Positions 52,614 to 62,244 are shown, counted from the first letter of the stretch. The stretch: 64,000 bases of DNA from Necropsobacter massiliensis (GCF_000827595.2 NZ_LN776178.1:186001-250000); one strand, 5' to 3'. Notes: generated from the sequence alone by a model not told the origin. Made by a program: numbers and translations.

Positions 52614-53621
52614 ATGTCGCATCATAATAAACGGATATATCCGCTGATCATATTGCTGATTATTACCGTTCTGGTTGCGTTGGGGATCGGGCGGTATTCT
52701 CTTTCTGTGCCAGAAGTCATTCATATTCTGTTGGCAAAAGTCAGCGGTCTCCCTTTGGCGCCGATTCAACAGCAGATAATTTTTCAAGTCCGCCTGCCGC
52801 GGATTCTGCTTGCTGCACTAGTGGGCGCCGGGCTGGCGTTAAGCGGCTGTGTATTGCAGGGCGTTTTTCGCAACCCGTTGGTCGATTCGCATATTATCGG
52901 AGTAACTTCCGGTGCGGCCTTTGGCGGTACATTAGCGATTTTTCTGGGATTCGGTATTCAAGGGTTATTTTTTAATACCGTTATATTCGGGGTAGGCACC
53001 TTGCTCGCGGTTTTCTTGCTCAGTTATAAATTGATGAAACAAAGTCTGCTAATGCTTATCCTTACTGGTATGATGTTAAGCGGATTTTTCTCCGCGTTGG
53101 TCAGCCTGTTACAGTATATTTCCGACGTTGAAGAAAAACTGCCGAGTATTGTGTTCTGGTTAATGGGCAGTTTCGCCACCGCCAACGACGAAAAACTGTA
53201 TTTCTTCTTTCTGCCTTTTATCTGTTGCAGCGCTGTGTTGTTAGGGGTGCGCTGGCGCTTGAATTTGTTGTCTTTGGGGGATAAGGAAGCCAAAGCGCTG
53301 GGCATCAAAGTGACACCGCTGCGCTGGTGTGTTCTGTTTTGCAGCGGAGTGATTGTTGCCTGTCAGGTTGCGGTCAGCGGCAGTATCGGCTGGGTGGGGT
53401 TGATCATTCCGCATATCGGTCGTATGCTGGTTGGTGCTAATCATCAGAGTTTATTACCTTGTTCCATGTTAATCGGCGCGATTTATATGATCGTTGTCGA
53501 CTGTTTTGCGCGCGCCGCGGCTGATGCGGAAATTCCGATCAGTATTTTAACTTCGCTGATCGGTGCGCCGTTATTCGGCTTTCTACTGTATAAACTGAAA
53601 CGGGACGGCTGGAATGAATAA
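52614..53621 (+). CDS. molB: Molybdate ABC transporter permease MolB (BtuC/FecCD family)
   Basis: Membrane subunit of the MolABC importer; 335 residues with about ten membrane helices. FecCD-family landmarks include RLPRILLAALVGAGLALSG near residue 62, FRNPLVDSHIIGVTSGAAFG near 85 and the cytoplasmic LSLGDKEAKALGIK near 220, where the ATPase docks. Length matches H. influenzae HI1471. It overlaps molC by 8 bases. Confidence 0.9.
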   Translation: MSHHNKRIYPLIILLIITVLVALGIGRYSLSVPEVIHILLAKVSGLPLAPIQQQIIFQVRLPRILLAALVGAGLALSGCVLQGVFRNPLVDSHIIGVTSGAAFGGTLAIFLGFGIQGLFFNTVIFGVGTLLAVFLLSYKLMKQSLLMLILTGMMLSGFFSALVSLLQYISDVEEKLPSIVFWLMGSFATANDEKLYFFFLPFICCSAVLLGVRWRLNLLSLGDKEAKALGIKVTPLRWCVLFCSGVIVACQVAVSGSIGWVGLIIPHIGRMLVGANHQSLLPCSMLIGAIYMIVVDCFARAAADAEIPISILTSLIGAPLFGFLLYKLKRDGWNE

Positions 53622-54402
53622 AAGTGCGGTGATTTTTTGCCGAGATTTAAGCTTTGCTTATACTGCACAGCCGTGGCTGTTCCGCGCGCTTTCTTTTGCG
53701 CTTGCCCAAAGCGATGTTCTAGCGGTTTTAGGGCCGAACGGCTGCGGCAAAAGTACGCTGTTGGATATTCTGCTGAAAATTCGTCAGCCACTAACCGGCG
53801 AAGTGGTTGCTGACAAGCCGTGCTGCTTTGTGCCTCAGTTTTTTACACCGCCTTTTGCATATAGTGTGTTGGATATTGTTTTGATGGGGCGTTCGACGCA
53901 TATCGGAATGTTTTCCACCCCTAAAGCGGCAGATCGGGAAATTGCCCGAGACGCGTTAAACAGTTTGGGATTGCTTGCTGTTGCAGATAAGGATTTCAGA
54001 TTATTGTCCGGCGGGCAACGGCAGATGGTATTAATTGCCAGAGCACTTGCCAGTGAGGCGCCGATTATGCTATTGGACGAACCCGCATCGGCGCTGGATT
54101 TGTATAATCAAAACCAGTTATTATCTTTGCTGCGCCGACTTGCTGAACAAAGAAAATTGACCATTATTTTCACAACCCATCAGCCTAATCATGCCGCGTT
54201 ACTGGCGAATAAAACCTTACTACTCAAAAAAGACGGTTTTTTATTCGGTGAGACCAGTCAGATTCTGAATAGCGAAAATCTCAGTGAATTGTTTAATATT
54301 ACGATGTTACAACGGCGGATCGATTACCGCCGGAGCATTTTCCGCCACTTTGTCCCTTTATATGATGTGGCGTTAGCGCGGCATGATGACAAACGATCAT
54401 AA
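53614..54402 (+). CDS. molC: Molybdate ABC transporter ATPase MolC
   Basis: ATPase of the MolABC importer, 262 residues. Walker A is GPNGCGKSTLLDILL near residue 38, the Q-loop segment PQFFTPPFAYSVLDIVLMGR near 75, the signature LLSGGQRQMVLIARALAS near 133 and Walker B IMLLDEPASALD near 154. The stretch YSVLDIVLMGRSTHI is the same as in H. influenzae HI1470. Its first codons (Met-Asn-Lys-Ser-Ala-Val) contain an uptake signal and overlap the end of molB. Confidence 0.9.
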   Translation: MNKSAVIFCRDLSFAYTAQPWLFRALSFALAQSDVLAVLGPNGCGKSTLLDILLKIRQPLTGEVVADKPCCFVPQFFTPPFAYSVLDIVLMGRSTHIGMFSTPKAADREIARDALNSLGLLAVADKDFRLLSGGQRQMVLIARALASEAPIMLLDEPASALDLYNQNQLLSLLRRLAEQRKLTIIFTTHQPNHAALLANKTLLLKKDGFLFGETSQILNSENLSELFNITMLQRRIDYRRSIFRHFVPLYDVALARHDDKRS

Positions 54403-54622
54403 TGACAATAAGAGAATAACGTTATTAGGAATAAAACGGGCGCAACAAAAGTGCGGTGGTTTTTTCTGTGATTTTACCATTCTTGCTATTGAATAAATTT
54501 ATTCTTCTTTTTCTAATATAAATATATTTATAAGTTAGATAAATTTAATAATTATATTTATTTTAGGCGTTTCTCTATACTTAGGCTCCGTAACACAAAA
54601 TACAGAATGAAAGGAGTAGAAA

Positions 54623-55792
54623 ATGCCCATTGTTATTTATATTTTTGCAATTAGCGCGTTTGCGCTAGGATTGGCGGAGTTTCTGCCGATTGGTTTATCT
54701 GATGTGATTGCGGTTGATTTGGGTGTGAGTGTGGAGCAAGTGGGCAAGAATGTTACAGCGTATGCGCTGGGCGCGACAATTTCGGCACCGATTTTGACCG
54801 CTTTAACCACAAACTGGTCGCGTAAAACAGTCATGCTAACTACGGCAGGGCTGTTTAGTGTCGGTAGTCTATTGGCAGTATTGGCTGGGAATTTAGCTGT
54901 GATGACGGCCAGTCGTTTTCTAGCGGGGGTGGGACACGGTTTATTTTTAGCGGTCGCATCCAGCACGGCAGCCGATCTGGCGGGCAAAGCAAGGGCTGGA
55001 CGTGCTGTTGCCGTGGTGTTTAGCGGTTTTACACTGGCTATGGCAGTAGGTGTGCCGCTCAGTACGTGGTTGGGCGGTATAATTTCCTGGCGCTGGGTAA
55101 TGAGTCTGGTGACATTATTCGGCATTATTGGCGGAGTTGGGTTATTGTGTGGTATGAAAGACTGCTTACCAACCGCTGAGCGGCAATCTGTGGCAGAGAA
55201 TTTGCATATACTGTTCAGTCCGTTCTTATTGTCAGCAGCGCTGGTGACAGTGTTTGCCTATGCGGGTACCTTCAGCGCCTATACTTATATCGCTCCAATG
55301 TTGAACCAAATTACAGGCGTTGCAGTGCAGCACATCGGTATTTTTATGCTGATTTACGGTATATCAGCTGCGATTGGCAATATCTGGGGAGGTCATCTTA
55401 CTGACCGATTAGGTGAATATAAAGCCAATATTCTGATTATTTCAGGGATTATTCTTACCGCACTTCTAATGTGGTTTGCGCTGTCTTCCATCGTCGCAAT
55501 GGGTGTGCTGGTGGCGAGCCTGGGTTTTTTCACTTTTGCCGTTGTGCCGTCATTACAGGCCCGTTTACTGAAATTGGCAATCGGTTTTTCTTCCAATGCT
55601 CAGGGCATCGCAGCCGGTCTGAATATTGCGGGTTTTAATCTGGGCGTTGCGTTTGGTTCATTTACTGGCGGTGTCGTGATCGCTCACGGTGGTTTTGCTT
55701 ATACTCATCTTGCCGCCGTTGTGTTATCGCTTATCGGTTTGAGTCTGATGCTTTGGCAAAGCAAAAAATTCGTCAATGCTCAAATGTGTTGA
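54623..55792 (+). CDS. MFS transporter, DHA1 drug/sugar exporter type
   Basis: A 389-residue major facilitator with twelve hydrophobic segments. Motif A-like loops are present: NWSRKTVMLTTAGLFSVGS near residue 67 and LTDRLGEYKANIL near 260. Also seen are SRFLAGVGHGLFLAVASSTA near 98 and AFGSFTGGVVIAHG near 346. It resembles AraJ/YdhP-type exporters. The substrate is unknown. A/T-rich DNA with short palindromes precedes it and a LysR regulator gene follows. Confidence 0.88.
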   Translation: MPIVIYIFAISAFALGLAEFLPIGLSDVIAVDLGVSVEQVGKNVTAYALGATISAPILTALTTNWSRKTVMLTTAGLFSVGSLLAVLAGNLAVMTASRFLAGVGHGLFLAVASSTAADLAGKARAGRAVAVVFSGFTLAMAVGVPLSTWLGGIISWRWVMSLVTLFGIIGGVGLLCGMKDCLPTAERQSVAENLHILFSPFLLSAALVTVFAYAGTFSAYTYIAPMLNQITGVAVQHIGIFMLIYGISAAIGNIWGGHLTDRLGEYKANILIISGIILTALLMWFALSSIVAMGVLVASLGFFTFAVVPSLQARLLKLAIGFSSNAQGIAAGLNIAGFNLGVAFGSFTGGVVIAHGGFAYTHLAAVVLSLIGLSLMLWQSKKFVNAQMC

Positions 55793-55841
55793 ATTCGCGA
55801 CGATAAAAACTAATTGTTGCGTGTTAATATCGAAATTATAA

Positions 55842-55873
55842 GCTGCCTGAAAGATTTCGTTGGGCAGTTTTTT
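55842..55873 (+). terminator. Terminator after the MFS gene
   Basis: CTGCCT (55843-55848) pairs with GGGCAG (55862-55867) and is followed by TTTTTTA. Confidence 0.65.
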
Positions 55874-55953
55874 ATCACTGTTTCTTTTATTTTACGCTAC
55901 ATTCTATTAATATTTCTATATCACTCCGTTAATCCAGTAAAAAATTTATTGCT

Positions 55954-56841
55954 ATGTCTTATCTTTCGCAACTGAAAACTTTTCTTGAAGTTTATCGGGT
56001 CAGATCCATGTCGCAGACTGCAGCGAATCTACATATTACTCAGCCTACGGTATCACTGCATATTCAATCGTTGGAAAGCCTGATGGGCAAACCATTATTT
56101 GTGCGACAGGCGCGTGGCGTGCTAGCAACTCCGATAGCCGATGAACTGGCGCGTGCCATTGCGCCACATATTGATAGTCTTGAGAATAAGCTGCTCAGCA
56201 TCAAGCTTGGTTCTCCCAACGGTGGCACGGTGCATATTGCTTGTTCGCCCGATTTTCTACACCATCGGTTGTTGAATATTATCGCACCACTGCTTGATCA
56301 TCATATTAATTTGCGCTTTCAACTCGGTAATCGGGATTTTGTCTATCAAACGTTGGAAAATGATGGGGTAGATTTGGCGTTTACTGCCAGTGCACCTTCG
56401 CCCGAACGTTACAATTTTGCCCATTTTATGCGGGAAAAATTCTATTTAGTCTGTTCGCCACAGCTGATTAAATTACAAGATCGGCTTGATCCAGCATTGC
56501 TGGCACAAACGCCGTTGCTTGCCTTTGATGAAAATTTGCCACTGGTACGCAATCTGTGGATAGCATTATTCCGGACTGCACCGACTGTGCAGGCGAACCT
56601 TATTGTGCCTGATCTTCGCATCATTAAAGCGCTCGTCATACAAGGTGCCGGCTGGACAGTATTGTCTGATTATCATTGCCGTCAAGAGTTGATTGACGGC
56701 AGGTTAGTTAATCTTACGCCGCAGGCGCTTGCCCCAAGTAATGATATTTATCTTGTCTGGAATAAAAATAAACGATTATCGGCATCAGCAAACTATATCA
56801 AAGAGTATATTCTGAACCAGAATGGCGATAACGCACATTGA
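55954..56841 (+). CDS. LysR-type transcriptional regulator
   Basis: A 295-residue regulator with the N-terminal winged helix (LSQLKTFLEVYRVRSMSQTA, then LHITQPTVSLHIQSLESLMG near residue 26) and an effector domain from about residue 90. It lies downstream of the MFS gene on the same strand but after a terminator, so its target could be that transporter or another gene. No effector can be assigned. Confidence 0.9.
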   Translation: MSYLSQLKTFLEVYRVRSMSQTAANLHITQPTVSLHIQSLESLMGKPLFVRQARGVLATPIADELARAIAPHIDSLENKLLSIKLGSPNGGTVHIACSPDFLHHRLLNIIAPLLDHHINLRFQLGNRDFVYQTLENDGVDLAFTASAPSPERYNFAHFMREKFYLVCSPQLIKLQDRLDPALLAQTPLLAFDENLPLVRNLWIALFRTAPTVQANLIVPDLRIIKALVIQGAGWTVLSDYHCRQELIDGRLVNLTPQALAPSNDIYLVWNKNKRLSASANYIKEYILNQNGDNAH

Positions 56842-56963
56842 AAACAAAACGCACAACTGTATTGCCTTATACCGGCACGCGGGTAGAATTCTCCACTTTT
56901 TTTACCGCACTTTAGAGAACGGTTATACCTTAATGGTATAACCGCCGTGTTGGTAACAGTACG

Positions 56964-57815
56964 TCAGAATTTCAGAGTTTCACCTTCTTTCGGTACGCTG
57001 ACCCGATCCGTCATGTTATTTTTTTGCACATATTGGCGCATATCCCGGCTGGAAACAGTCGTGTGGTTTACCGCATCCATATGCACCGTAATAATATTCG
57101 CCTGTGGAGCGCGCTGATAGACCCTGCTTACATCGGCGGTGCCCATAATAATACCGCCGTCCATGTTTGCCAGTTTGGCATATCCGGTGTTCATCACGAT
57201 CACTTTGGGTTGATAATCTGTTAATGCTTGCTCAACTGCCGAATTCCAGATCGTATCGCCGACCACATACAGGATTTGCTCATTCGGCGCTTGGAAAATC
57301 ACGCCCATGGCATCGCCTAACAGCTCTGCTATTTGTGGATTAGCGTACATTCCATCAGTGCCGTGTTGACCGCCAGTTTTACTGAGTTTTACCGTGCCGA
57401 ATGCCGTGTTTTTGCCGACTACGCGCACATCCGTGAAGCCTTGTTTGCGCACAATGGCGGCATCACCGGCGTTCTGAACGAAAATCGGCGTGTCTTTGGC
57501 GATCAGCTTCTGTGCCGCTTCATCCCAGTGATCGGCGTGAGTATGCGTCAGGATTACCGCATCCACGCCTGAAAGTACGGTTTCGACTGGTTGAGTCATA
57601 TCAATTAACGGATTGCGCGCAGCGCTGTTTACCGTGCCGGCAAAACCAGCGTAACTACCTTTCGGCGCTAAGTACGGATCGAGCAAAAAAGTTTTATCGC
57701 CGTACTGGATTTTGGCGGTGGCATTGCGAATATGCTGATACTGCATTGCTGCCGCGGTGTTGCCGATGATACTTGTACCGAGTAATACGGATAAAGCCAG
57801 TTTAGTTAATTTCAT
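56964..57815 (-). CDS. Exported metallo-beta-lactamase-fold hydrolase (UlaG-like)
   Basis: A 283-residue protein with a signal peptide (MKLTKLALSVLLGTSIIGNT, cut after AAA) and a metallo-beta-lactamase fold. The metal motif is ILTHTHADHWDEA near residue 89, with further ligand regions GGQHGTDGM near 149, VVGDTIWN near 185 and a late histidine in VHMDAVNH near 245. It resembles UlaG-type lactonases, but is exported, so the substrate is uncertain. It is divergent from an AraC-type regulator gene 147 bases away, which probably controls it. Confidence 0.88.
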   Translation of the reverse strand: MKLTKLALSVLLGTSIIGNTAAAMQYQHIRNATAKIQYGDKTFLLDPYLAPKGSYAGFAGTVNSAARNPLIDMTQPVETVLSGVDAVILTHTHADHWDEAAQKLIAKDTPIFVQNAGDAAIVRKQGFTDVRVVGKNTAFGTVKLSKTGGQHGTDGMYANPQIAELLGDAMGVIFQAPNEQILYVVGDTIWNSAVEQALTDYQPKVIVMNTGYAKLANMDGGIIMGTADVSRVYQRAPQANIITVHMDAVNHTTVSSRDMRQYVQKNNMTDRVSVPKEGETLKF

Positions 57816-57962
57816 TATGTACCTCGTTAAAAATTGTTAAAAAACAGACCGCACTTGTGTCTGTCGATGGGCATATTATGAGCGAAGTATAGTGTTTGTA
57901 ATATTGACTTTTTTACCAATAAGCGAAAGAATTGGGTCAGTTTTCATTGATGGAATCTTTGT

Positions 57963-58919
57963 ATGTGTAAAGCGAAATTGCCTCAGGTTGCATTGATTTT
58001 ATATCCTGATTTCCAACCACTGATTTATACCATTCCGCAGGCGGTATTTTCCACGGCGCCGGAGGGGAAGCCGTTGTTCGCTTTACGCCATATTGCGATA
58101 GACGGGCAAACTTTTTGTTCCGGTGCAGTTTCGGTGCGACCCGATGGCGGCTTGGAATTATTGCAACAGAGTGATGTGATTATTATTCCTGGCTGGCACG
58201 ATATTCGCCAGCCGCCTTGCCCGTCGCTGGTGACTGCACTACGGCGAGCGTACGCGCGTGGGGCAACCTTAGTTGGTTTGTGTTACGGCGCGTATGTGCT
58301 GGCTTATACCGGTTTGTTAAATGATAAAAAAGCCACAACTCATTGGGCGGGAGCGGAAGATTTCAAGCGACGTTTTCCTGCCGTGCAGCTTGATTCCAAT
58401 GCCCTTTATGTGGAACAGGCGCAGTTGATTACCTCCGCTGGTGTCGCCGCGGGATTGGATTGTTGTCTGGCGATTGTGCGGGCGCGCTATGGGGTGAAAA
58501 TCGCCAACCGAATTGCGCGCTTGCTGGTTGTCGCACCTCATCGGGAAGGCGGTCAGGCGCAATTTATCGAACAGCCGGTCGCGCAGATGACATCTCACCG
58601 TTCAATTAATCGGCTGCTGGCGGAAATTCAGGAAAATCCGACCGCACTTTATCATATTGATACCCTTGCCAAGCAGCTTGCCATGAGCCGCAGTACTTTT
58701 ACTCGTCACTTTCGCAAAGCCACCGGCATGGCATTTAACCATTGGTTGACGGAAGTGCGGTTGCAAAAAGGGCGGGATTTACTGGAAAGCAGCGATCTGA
58801 GCATTGAACAAATTGCCGAGCGAATTGGTTATCGCAGTGCAACCGCATTTCGTCAACAATTTAAATTAAAACATCAGATTAGCCCGCAGGCATGGCGGAA
58901 AGAATTCCAAGGAAACTGA
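57963..58919 (+). CDS. GlxA/FtrA-type AraC-family transcriptional regulator
   Basis: A 318-residue regulator with an N-terminal DJ-1/PfpI-like domain (LVGLCYGAYVLAYTGLL near residue 102, with the cysteine of the amidotransferase-like elbow) and a C-terminal AraC DNA-binding domain. The latter has two helix-turn-helix units: LAKQLAMSRSTFTRHFRKAT near 235 and EQIAERIGYRSATAFRQQFK near 282. It is divergent from the exported metallo-beta-lactamase-fold gene. Two uptake signals lie in the coding sequence. Confidence 0.92.
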   Translation: MCKAKLPQVALILYPDFQPLIYTIPQAVFSTAPEGKPLFALRHIAIDGQTFCSGAVSVRPDGGLELLQQSDVIIIPGWHDIRQPPCPSLVTALRRAYARGATLVGLCYGAYVLAYTGLLNDKKATTHWAGAEDFKRRFPAVQLDSNALYVEQAQLITSAGVAAGLDCCLAIVRARYGVKIANRIARLLVVAPHREGGQAQFIEQPVAQMTSHRSINRLLAEIQENPTALYHIDTLAKQLAMSRSTFTRHFRKATGMAFNHWLTEVRLQKGRDLLESSDLSIEQIAERIGYRSATAFRQQFKLKHQISPQAWRKEFQGN

Positions 58920-58976
58920 ATTAATAAGACCATGTCGACTGTGCGATCTGGTTCTTTTCCGCCAACGTTCGTTATC

Positions 58977-59000
58977 AAGCCCATATTGGCGGGCTTTTTA
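58977..59000 (+). terminator. Terminator after the AraC-type regulator gene
   Basis: AAGCCC (58977-58982) and GGGCTT (58991-58996) form a short stem followed by TTT, about 58 bases after the stop codon. Confidence 0.6.
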
Positions 59001-59113
59001 CGTTGAGTGGATGACGGTTTGATGATGTCCTACGCCAAGGCAATCAAAACAAATCACTGAAAGACGGCGCGGAAAGTGATGATTTGATTTTTTAATTGCA
59101 GCTTTTTGGGCTT

Positions 59114-59137
59114 CATTATATTATTCGTTATATAAGG
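59114..59137. promoter_or_regulatory. ModE-like operator upstream of modA
   Basis: CATTAT at 59114-59119 and ATAAGG at 59132-59137 are spaced by 12 bases, as in the molA site. About 15 of 24 bases agree with the remembered E. coli modA ModE site. It lies 28 bases before the modA ATG. Confidence 0.5.
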
Positions 59138-59165
59138 CATCTTTGAATAACTAAAAGGCTCTATT

Positions 59166-59903
59166 ATGAAAAAAACAATCATATTTTTAACCGCACTTTC
59201 CGCCACTTTTTCGCTTTGGGCGGCAGAATTATATCTTTATGCCGGCGCGGGATTGAAATCGCCGGTAAGCAAAATCGTGAAGCAGTTTGAACGGCAAACC
59301 GGTAATCAGGTAACGGTGGAATATGGCGGTTCGGGGCAATTATTGGCGCGTTATCAGGCGGTGAAAAAAGGCGATCTGTATTTGCCCGGTTCTGAAGAAT
59401 ATGTGGATAAACTGGTGAAAGCCGGTGAGGTAAAAGAATTTGCGCCTATTGTGCGGCACATCCCGGTGATGGCGATTAGAAAAGAAAAAAGCGCGGGTAT
59501 TGATTCATTCAAGGCACTTGCACAAAGCGATCTTCGGTTAGGGATCGGGGATAGCAAAGCGATGGCGCTCGGCAAAGGTGCAGAAAAAATGCTGGCATTG
59601 TCGGGATACGGTGAGGCCTTAAATGAAAAAATTGTGGTGCGTGCCGGCACTGTCCAGCAGCTGATGTTGTACCTGCTAAACGGCGATGTGGATGCTGCGG
59701 TGGTCGGTCGTGCTGGCGCATGGAAACAGCGGGAAAAACTTGTGTTACTGCCAAATCCTGCCGGTACGCCGGAAGAACAGGTCACCATTGCGTTGCTGAC
59801 GACCTCGGAAAATCCGACTCAAGCTAAAGCTTTATTGGAACTATTTAAATCTGCAGAAGGCATAAAATATTTCACCGATGAAGGATTCTTACCGATTAAC
59901 TAG
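59166..59903 (+). CDS. modA: Molybdate/tungstate ABC transporter, periplasmic binding protein
   Basis: A 245-residue periplasmic oxyanion-binding protein with a signal peptide (MKKTIIFLTALSATFSLWAA, whose LTALS codons contain an uptake signal). The mature part opens LYLYAGAGLKSPVSKIVKQF and has NQVTVEYGGSGQLLARYQ and GDLYLPGSEEYVDK, typical of ModA-type type 2 binding proteins though not the closest ModA subgroup. The substrate call rests on the adjoining modB, modC and modD and the ModE-like site. Its 3' end overlaps modB by 26 bases. Confidence 0.85.
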   Translation: MKKTIIFLTALSATFSLWAAELYLYAGAGLKSPVSKIVKQFERQTGNQVTVEYGGSGQLLARYQAVKKGDLYLPGSEEYVDKLVKAGEVKEFAPIVRHIPVMAIRKEKSAGIDSFKALAQSDLRLGIGDSKAMALGKGAEKMLALSGYGEALNEKIVVRAGTVQQLMLYLLNGDVDAAVVGRAGAWKQREKLVLLPNPAGTPEEQVTIALLTTSENPTQAKALLELFKSAEGIKYFTDEGFLPIN

Positions 59904-60675
59904 CAGTTTTGGACAACGTTTATCTTTGCTTCCGCTGTGCTTGTTTTTGGCGGTGATCGGCGGTGCGGTATTGGCATTAATCAATCAATTGGACGGGCAT
60001 TTTTTTCGTCAAACGTTTACGAATAAAGAGCTTTATTTTGCGCTGGCGATGTCGCTTGGTACCTCGTTGTTATCTCTGTGCTTTGCAGTACTGATTGCAT
60101 TGCCGTCCGCTTGGGTAATGAGCCGGATAACACTGCCGTTTCAGCGCGTGATCGATACACTGTTAGATTTACCTATGGTGCTGCCGCCTTTGGTTATCGG
60201 GCTGAGTCTGTTGTTGCTGTTCAATGCGCAAGGTTATGTGGGGCAATGGTTTCCTTTTATCCGTGAACTGATTTTTAGTCCGCTCGGTATTATCGTCGCG
60301 CAGACCTATATTGCCGCTTCTATTTTGCTACGCAATGCGCGCGGTGCGTTTTCTTCAATTGATCCGGGCTATTGTCTGGCAGCGTATAATTTGGGGCTTT
60401 CACCGTTTAACACCTTATGCCGCATTGAATTACCCATGTGTTTGAAACCGTTATTGTGCGGTGCGATTCTGGCCTGGTCGCGAGCGATTGGGGAATTCGG
60501 CGCGACGTTAATGCTGGCGGGAGCAACCCGTTTTAAAACCGAAACCTTGCCAATGGCAATTTATTTAAATATTGCTAGTGGTGATTTTGAGTTGGCAATC
60601 GGTGCGGCGATCTGGCTTTTGCTGATTTCGGCGCTTTTGCTGTTGTTGTTACGTGTCATTAATCGGAATATTTGA
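59878..60675 (+). CDS. modB: Molybdate ABC transporter permease
   Basis: Membrane subunit, 265 residues with about six spans. It shows DLPMVLPPLVIGLSLLLLF near residue 97 and the EAA loop AAYNLGLSPFNTLCRIELP near 168, followed by AIGEFGATLMLAGATRFKTE near 203, a hallmark of ModB. It overlaps modA by 26 bases and abuts modC with no gap. Confidence 0.92.
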   Translation: MKDSYRLTSSFGQRLSLLPLCLFLAVIGGAVLALINQLDGHFFRQTFTNKELYFALAMSLGTSLLSLCFAVLIALPSAWVMSRITLPFQRVIDTLLDLPMVLPPLVIGLSLLLLFNAQGYVGQWFPFIRELIFSPLGIIVAQTYIAASILLRNARGAFSSIDPGYCLAAYNLGLSPFNTLCRIELPMCLKPLLCGAILAWSRAIGEFGATLMLAGATRFKTETLPMAIYLNIASGDFELAIGAAIWLLLISALLLLLLRVINRNI

Positions 60676-61296
60676 ATGTTGGTGATCGAAGCATTGTCTG
60701 CGGGCATTTTAAACCGAGTTAATCTGTATCTTCGGCAAGGCGAGTCGGTAGCTGTTCTGGGGTGTTCAGGAAGCGGAAAAACGACACTGCTGAATGCAAT
60801 CGCCGGCTATATTCCCTATCGGGGAACTATTTTTCTTGCCGGGCAAAATTTAAATGCCGTACCGGCATGGAAACGGTCATGCCGCTATTTGAACCAGCAA
60901 CTTTATCTTTTTCCACATAAAACGATAGGTGGCAATCTGGCGTTGGCACAGGGAAACTGTGCGGATCGACAAGTTCAGCTGCACTGGCTCGATAAACTGA
61001 AAATTGCGCATTTGATTGATCGTTATCCCGCTCAGATTTCCGGAGGAGAGCGACAGCGAGCGGCACTTGCCCGAGCGTTGATTGCTCGTTCTCAACTGCT
61101 GCTTTTGGATGAACCTTTTTCTTCTCTGGATTGGGAAATTCGGCGGGCAATATGGGATGTGGTGAAAACGCTGCGTGAAGAATTGCAGCTGACCTTGTTA
61201 TTCGTTACTCACGAACCAAAGGAAGCGGAATATCTTGCCGATCGCACGGTTCGGCTGCATCAGGGGCGTGTTATTTTACATCGGGAGACAATATGA
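60676..61296 (+). CDS. modC: Molybdate ABC transporter ATPase, short form
   Basis: ATPase subunit with Walker [17 protein letters not shown] near residue 29, signature [18 protein letters not shown] near 115 and Walker [17 protein letters not shown] near 137. At 206 residues it ends right after the ATPase core and lacks the C-terminal TOBE/molybdate-sensing domain of the classic ModC (about 350 residues). The gene abuts modB and overlaps modD by 4 bases, so the short form is not caused by a visible frameshift. Confidence 0.9.
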   Translation: MLVIEALSAGILNRVNLYLRQGESVAVLGCSGSGKTTLLNAIAGYIPYRGTIFLAGQNLNAVPAWKRSCRYLNQQLYLFPHKTIGGNLALAQGNCADRQVQLHWLDKLKIAHLIDRYPAQISGGERQRAALARALIARSQLLLLDEPFSSLDWEIRRAIWDVVKTLREELQLTLLFVTHEPKEAEYLADRTVRLHQGRVILHRETI

Positions 61297-62141
61297 TTTA
61301 CTTTTCTGACAAAGAACTTGATGATCTGCTGCTGGAAGATATTTACCGCGGTGATTTAACCACTCAGGCATTAAATATTGCTGCGGTGCCTGCCCGCATG
61401 ATATTTAAGCGTAAAAATGCCGGTGTGGTGGCGGGTATTGATGTAGCGGAGAAGCTGCTGGCGAAACTGGGGATTGCCTATAATGTACATATTCGAGACG
61501 GCGCGCAGGCACAAGCGGGTGAAACGCTAATTAGCGCTGAAGCAAGCGCTGATAAATTGCATCAGGCTTGGAAAGTCGTACAGTTGGTGCTGGAATGGTC
61601 TTGCGGCGTAGCACAATATACGGCAGAAATGGTTAATCGGGCAAAAGCTGTCAACCCTTGTGCCGTGATCGCTTGCACCCGTAAAAGCATTCCGAATACC
61701 CGTAAACTGGCAACCGCAGCCGTGCTGGCGGGAGGTGGCCATATTCATCGTCAAGGCGTGAGCGAAACCCTACTGGTGTTTACCAATCATCGCCGTTTGC
61801 TGGCGCAACCGGACGATTACCGTGCCCTTGTACAGCAGCTGCGTTTATCGGCGCCGGAAAATAAAGTGACACTGGAAGCGGATAACCTTGCACAATTTAA
61901 AACCATGCTTGCGGCTCAGCCGGATATTATTCAGCTGGATAAATTCAGCGTTACCGATGTACAGGAGGCGGTGCGCGTTGTTAATGCGGCTCAAAGTCCG
62001 GTCGTCTTGTCGGTTGCTGGCGGAGTCAACAAACATAATATCGAACACTATGCCGCCTTAGGTATTCATTTATTTATCACATCTGCGCCTTATTATGCGA
62101 TGCCGGAAGATATTAAAGTGATCATCACACCGAAGGAATGA
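61293..62141 (+). CDS. modD: ModD protein (nicotinate-nucleotide pyrophosphorylase-like)
   Basis: A 282-residue protein with the quinolinate phosphoribosyltransferase fold, found at the end of mod operons in some bacteria as ModD; its exact role in molybdenum metabolism is unknown. It shows [15 protein letters not shown] near residue 15, [20 protein letters not shown] near 129, [12 protein letters not shown] near 150 and EADNLAQF near 194. A true NadC would be expected beside nadA/nadB rather than modABC. Overlaps modC by 4 bases. Confidence 0.88.
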   Translation: MIYFSDKELDDLLLEDIYRGDLTTQALNIAAVPARMIFKRKNAGVVAGIDVAEKLLAKLGIAYNVHIRDGAQAQAGETLISAEASADKLHQAWKVVQLVLEWSCGVAQYTAEMVNRAKAVNPCAVIACTRKSIPNTRKLATAAVLAGGGHIHRQGVSETLLVFTNHRRLLAQPDDYRALVQQLRLSAPENKVTLEADNLAQFKTMLAAQPDIIQLDKFSVTDVQEAVRVVNAAQSPVVLSVAGGVNKHNIEHYAALGIHLFITSAPYYAMPEDIKVIITPKE

Positions 62142-62174
62142 TTGTGATTTTGTTGGATAACATGTAACAAAAAG

Positions 62175-62197
62175 CCTTGTTAAGATAAGGTTTTTTC
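62175..62197 (+). terminator. Terminator after modD
   Basis: CCTTGT (62175-62180) and ATAAGG (62185-62190) form a 6-bp stem with tetraloop TAAG, followed by six T. Confidence 0.65.
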
Positions 62198-62244
62198 TCA
62201 AAAAGAATAAAAAAATCACCGCACTTTTCAGCAGTCAGTTAATT

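Noticed and set aside
51563-54402. Reading the molABC genes as a haem, siderophore or cobalamin importer
   Set aside because: The fold is shared, but conserved stretches match the H. influenzae molybdate system, and there is no Fur-like box upstream while a ModE-like site is present.
54491-54532. Two perfect palindromes (GAATAAATTTATTC and TATAAATATATTTATA) upstream of the MFS gene
   Set aside because: The region is almost pure A/T, where such palindromes arise by chance. There is no supporting spacing or regulator evidence.
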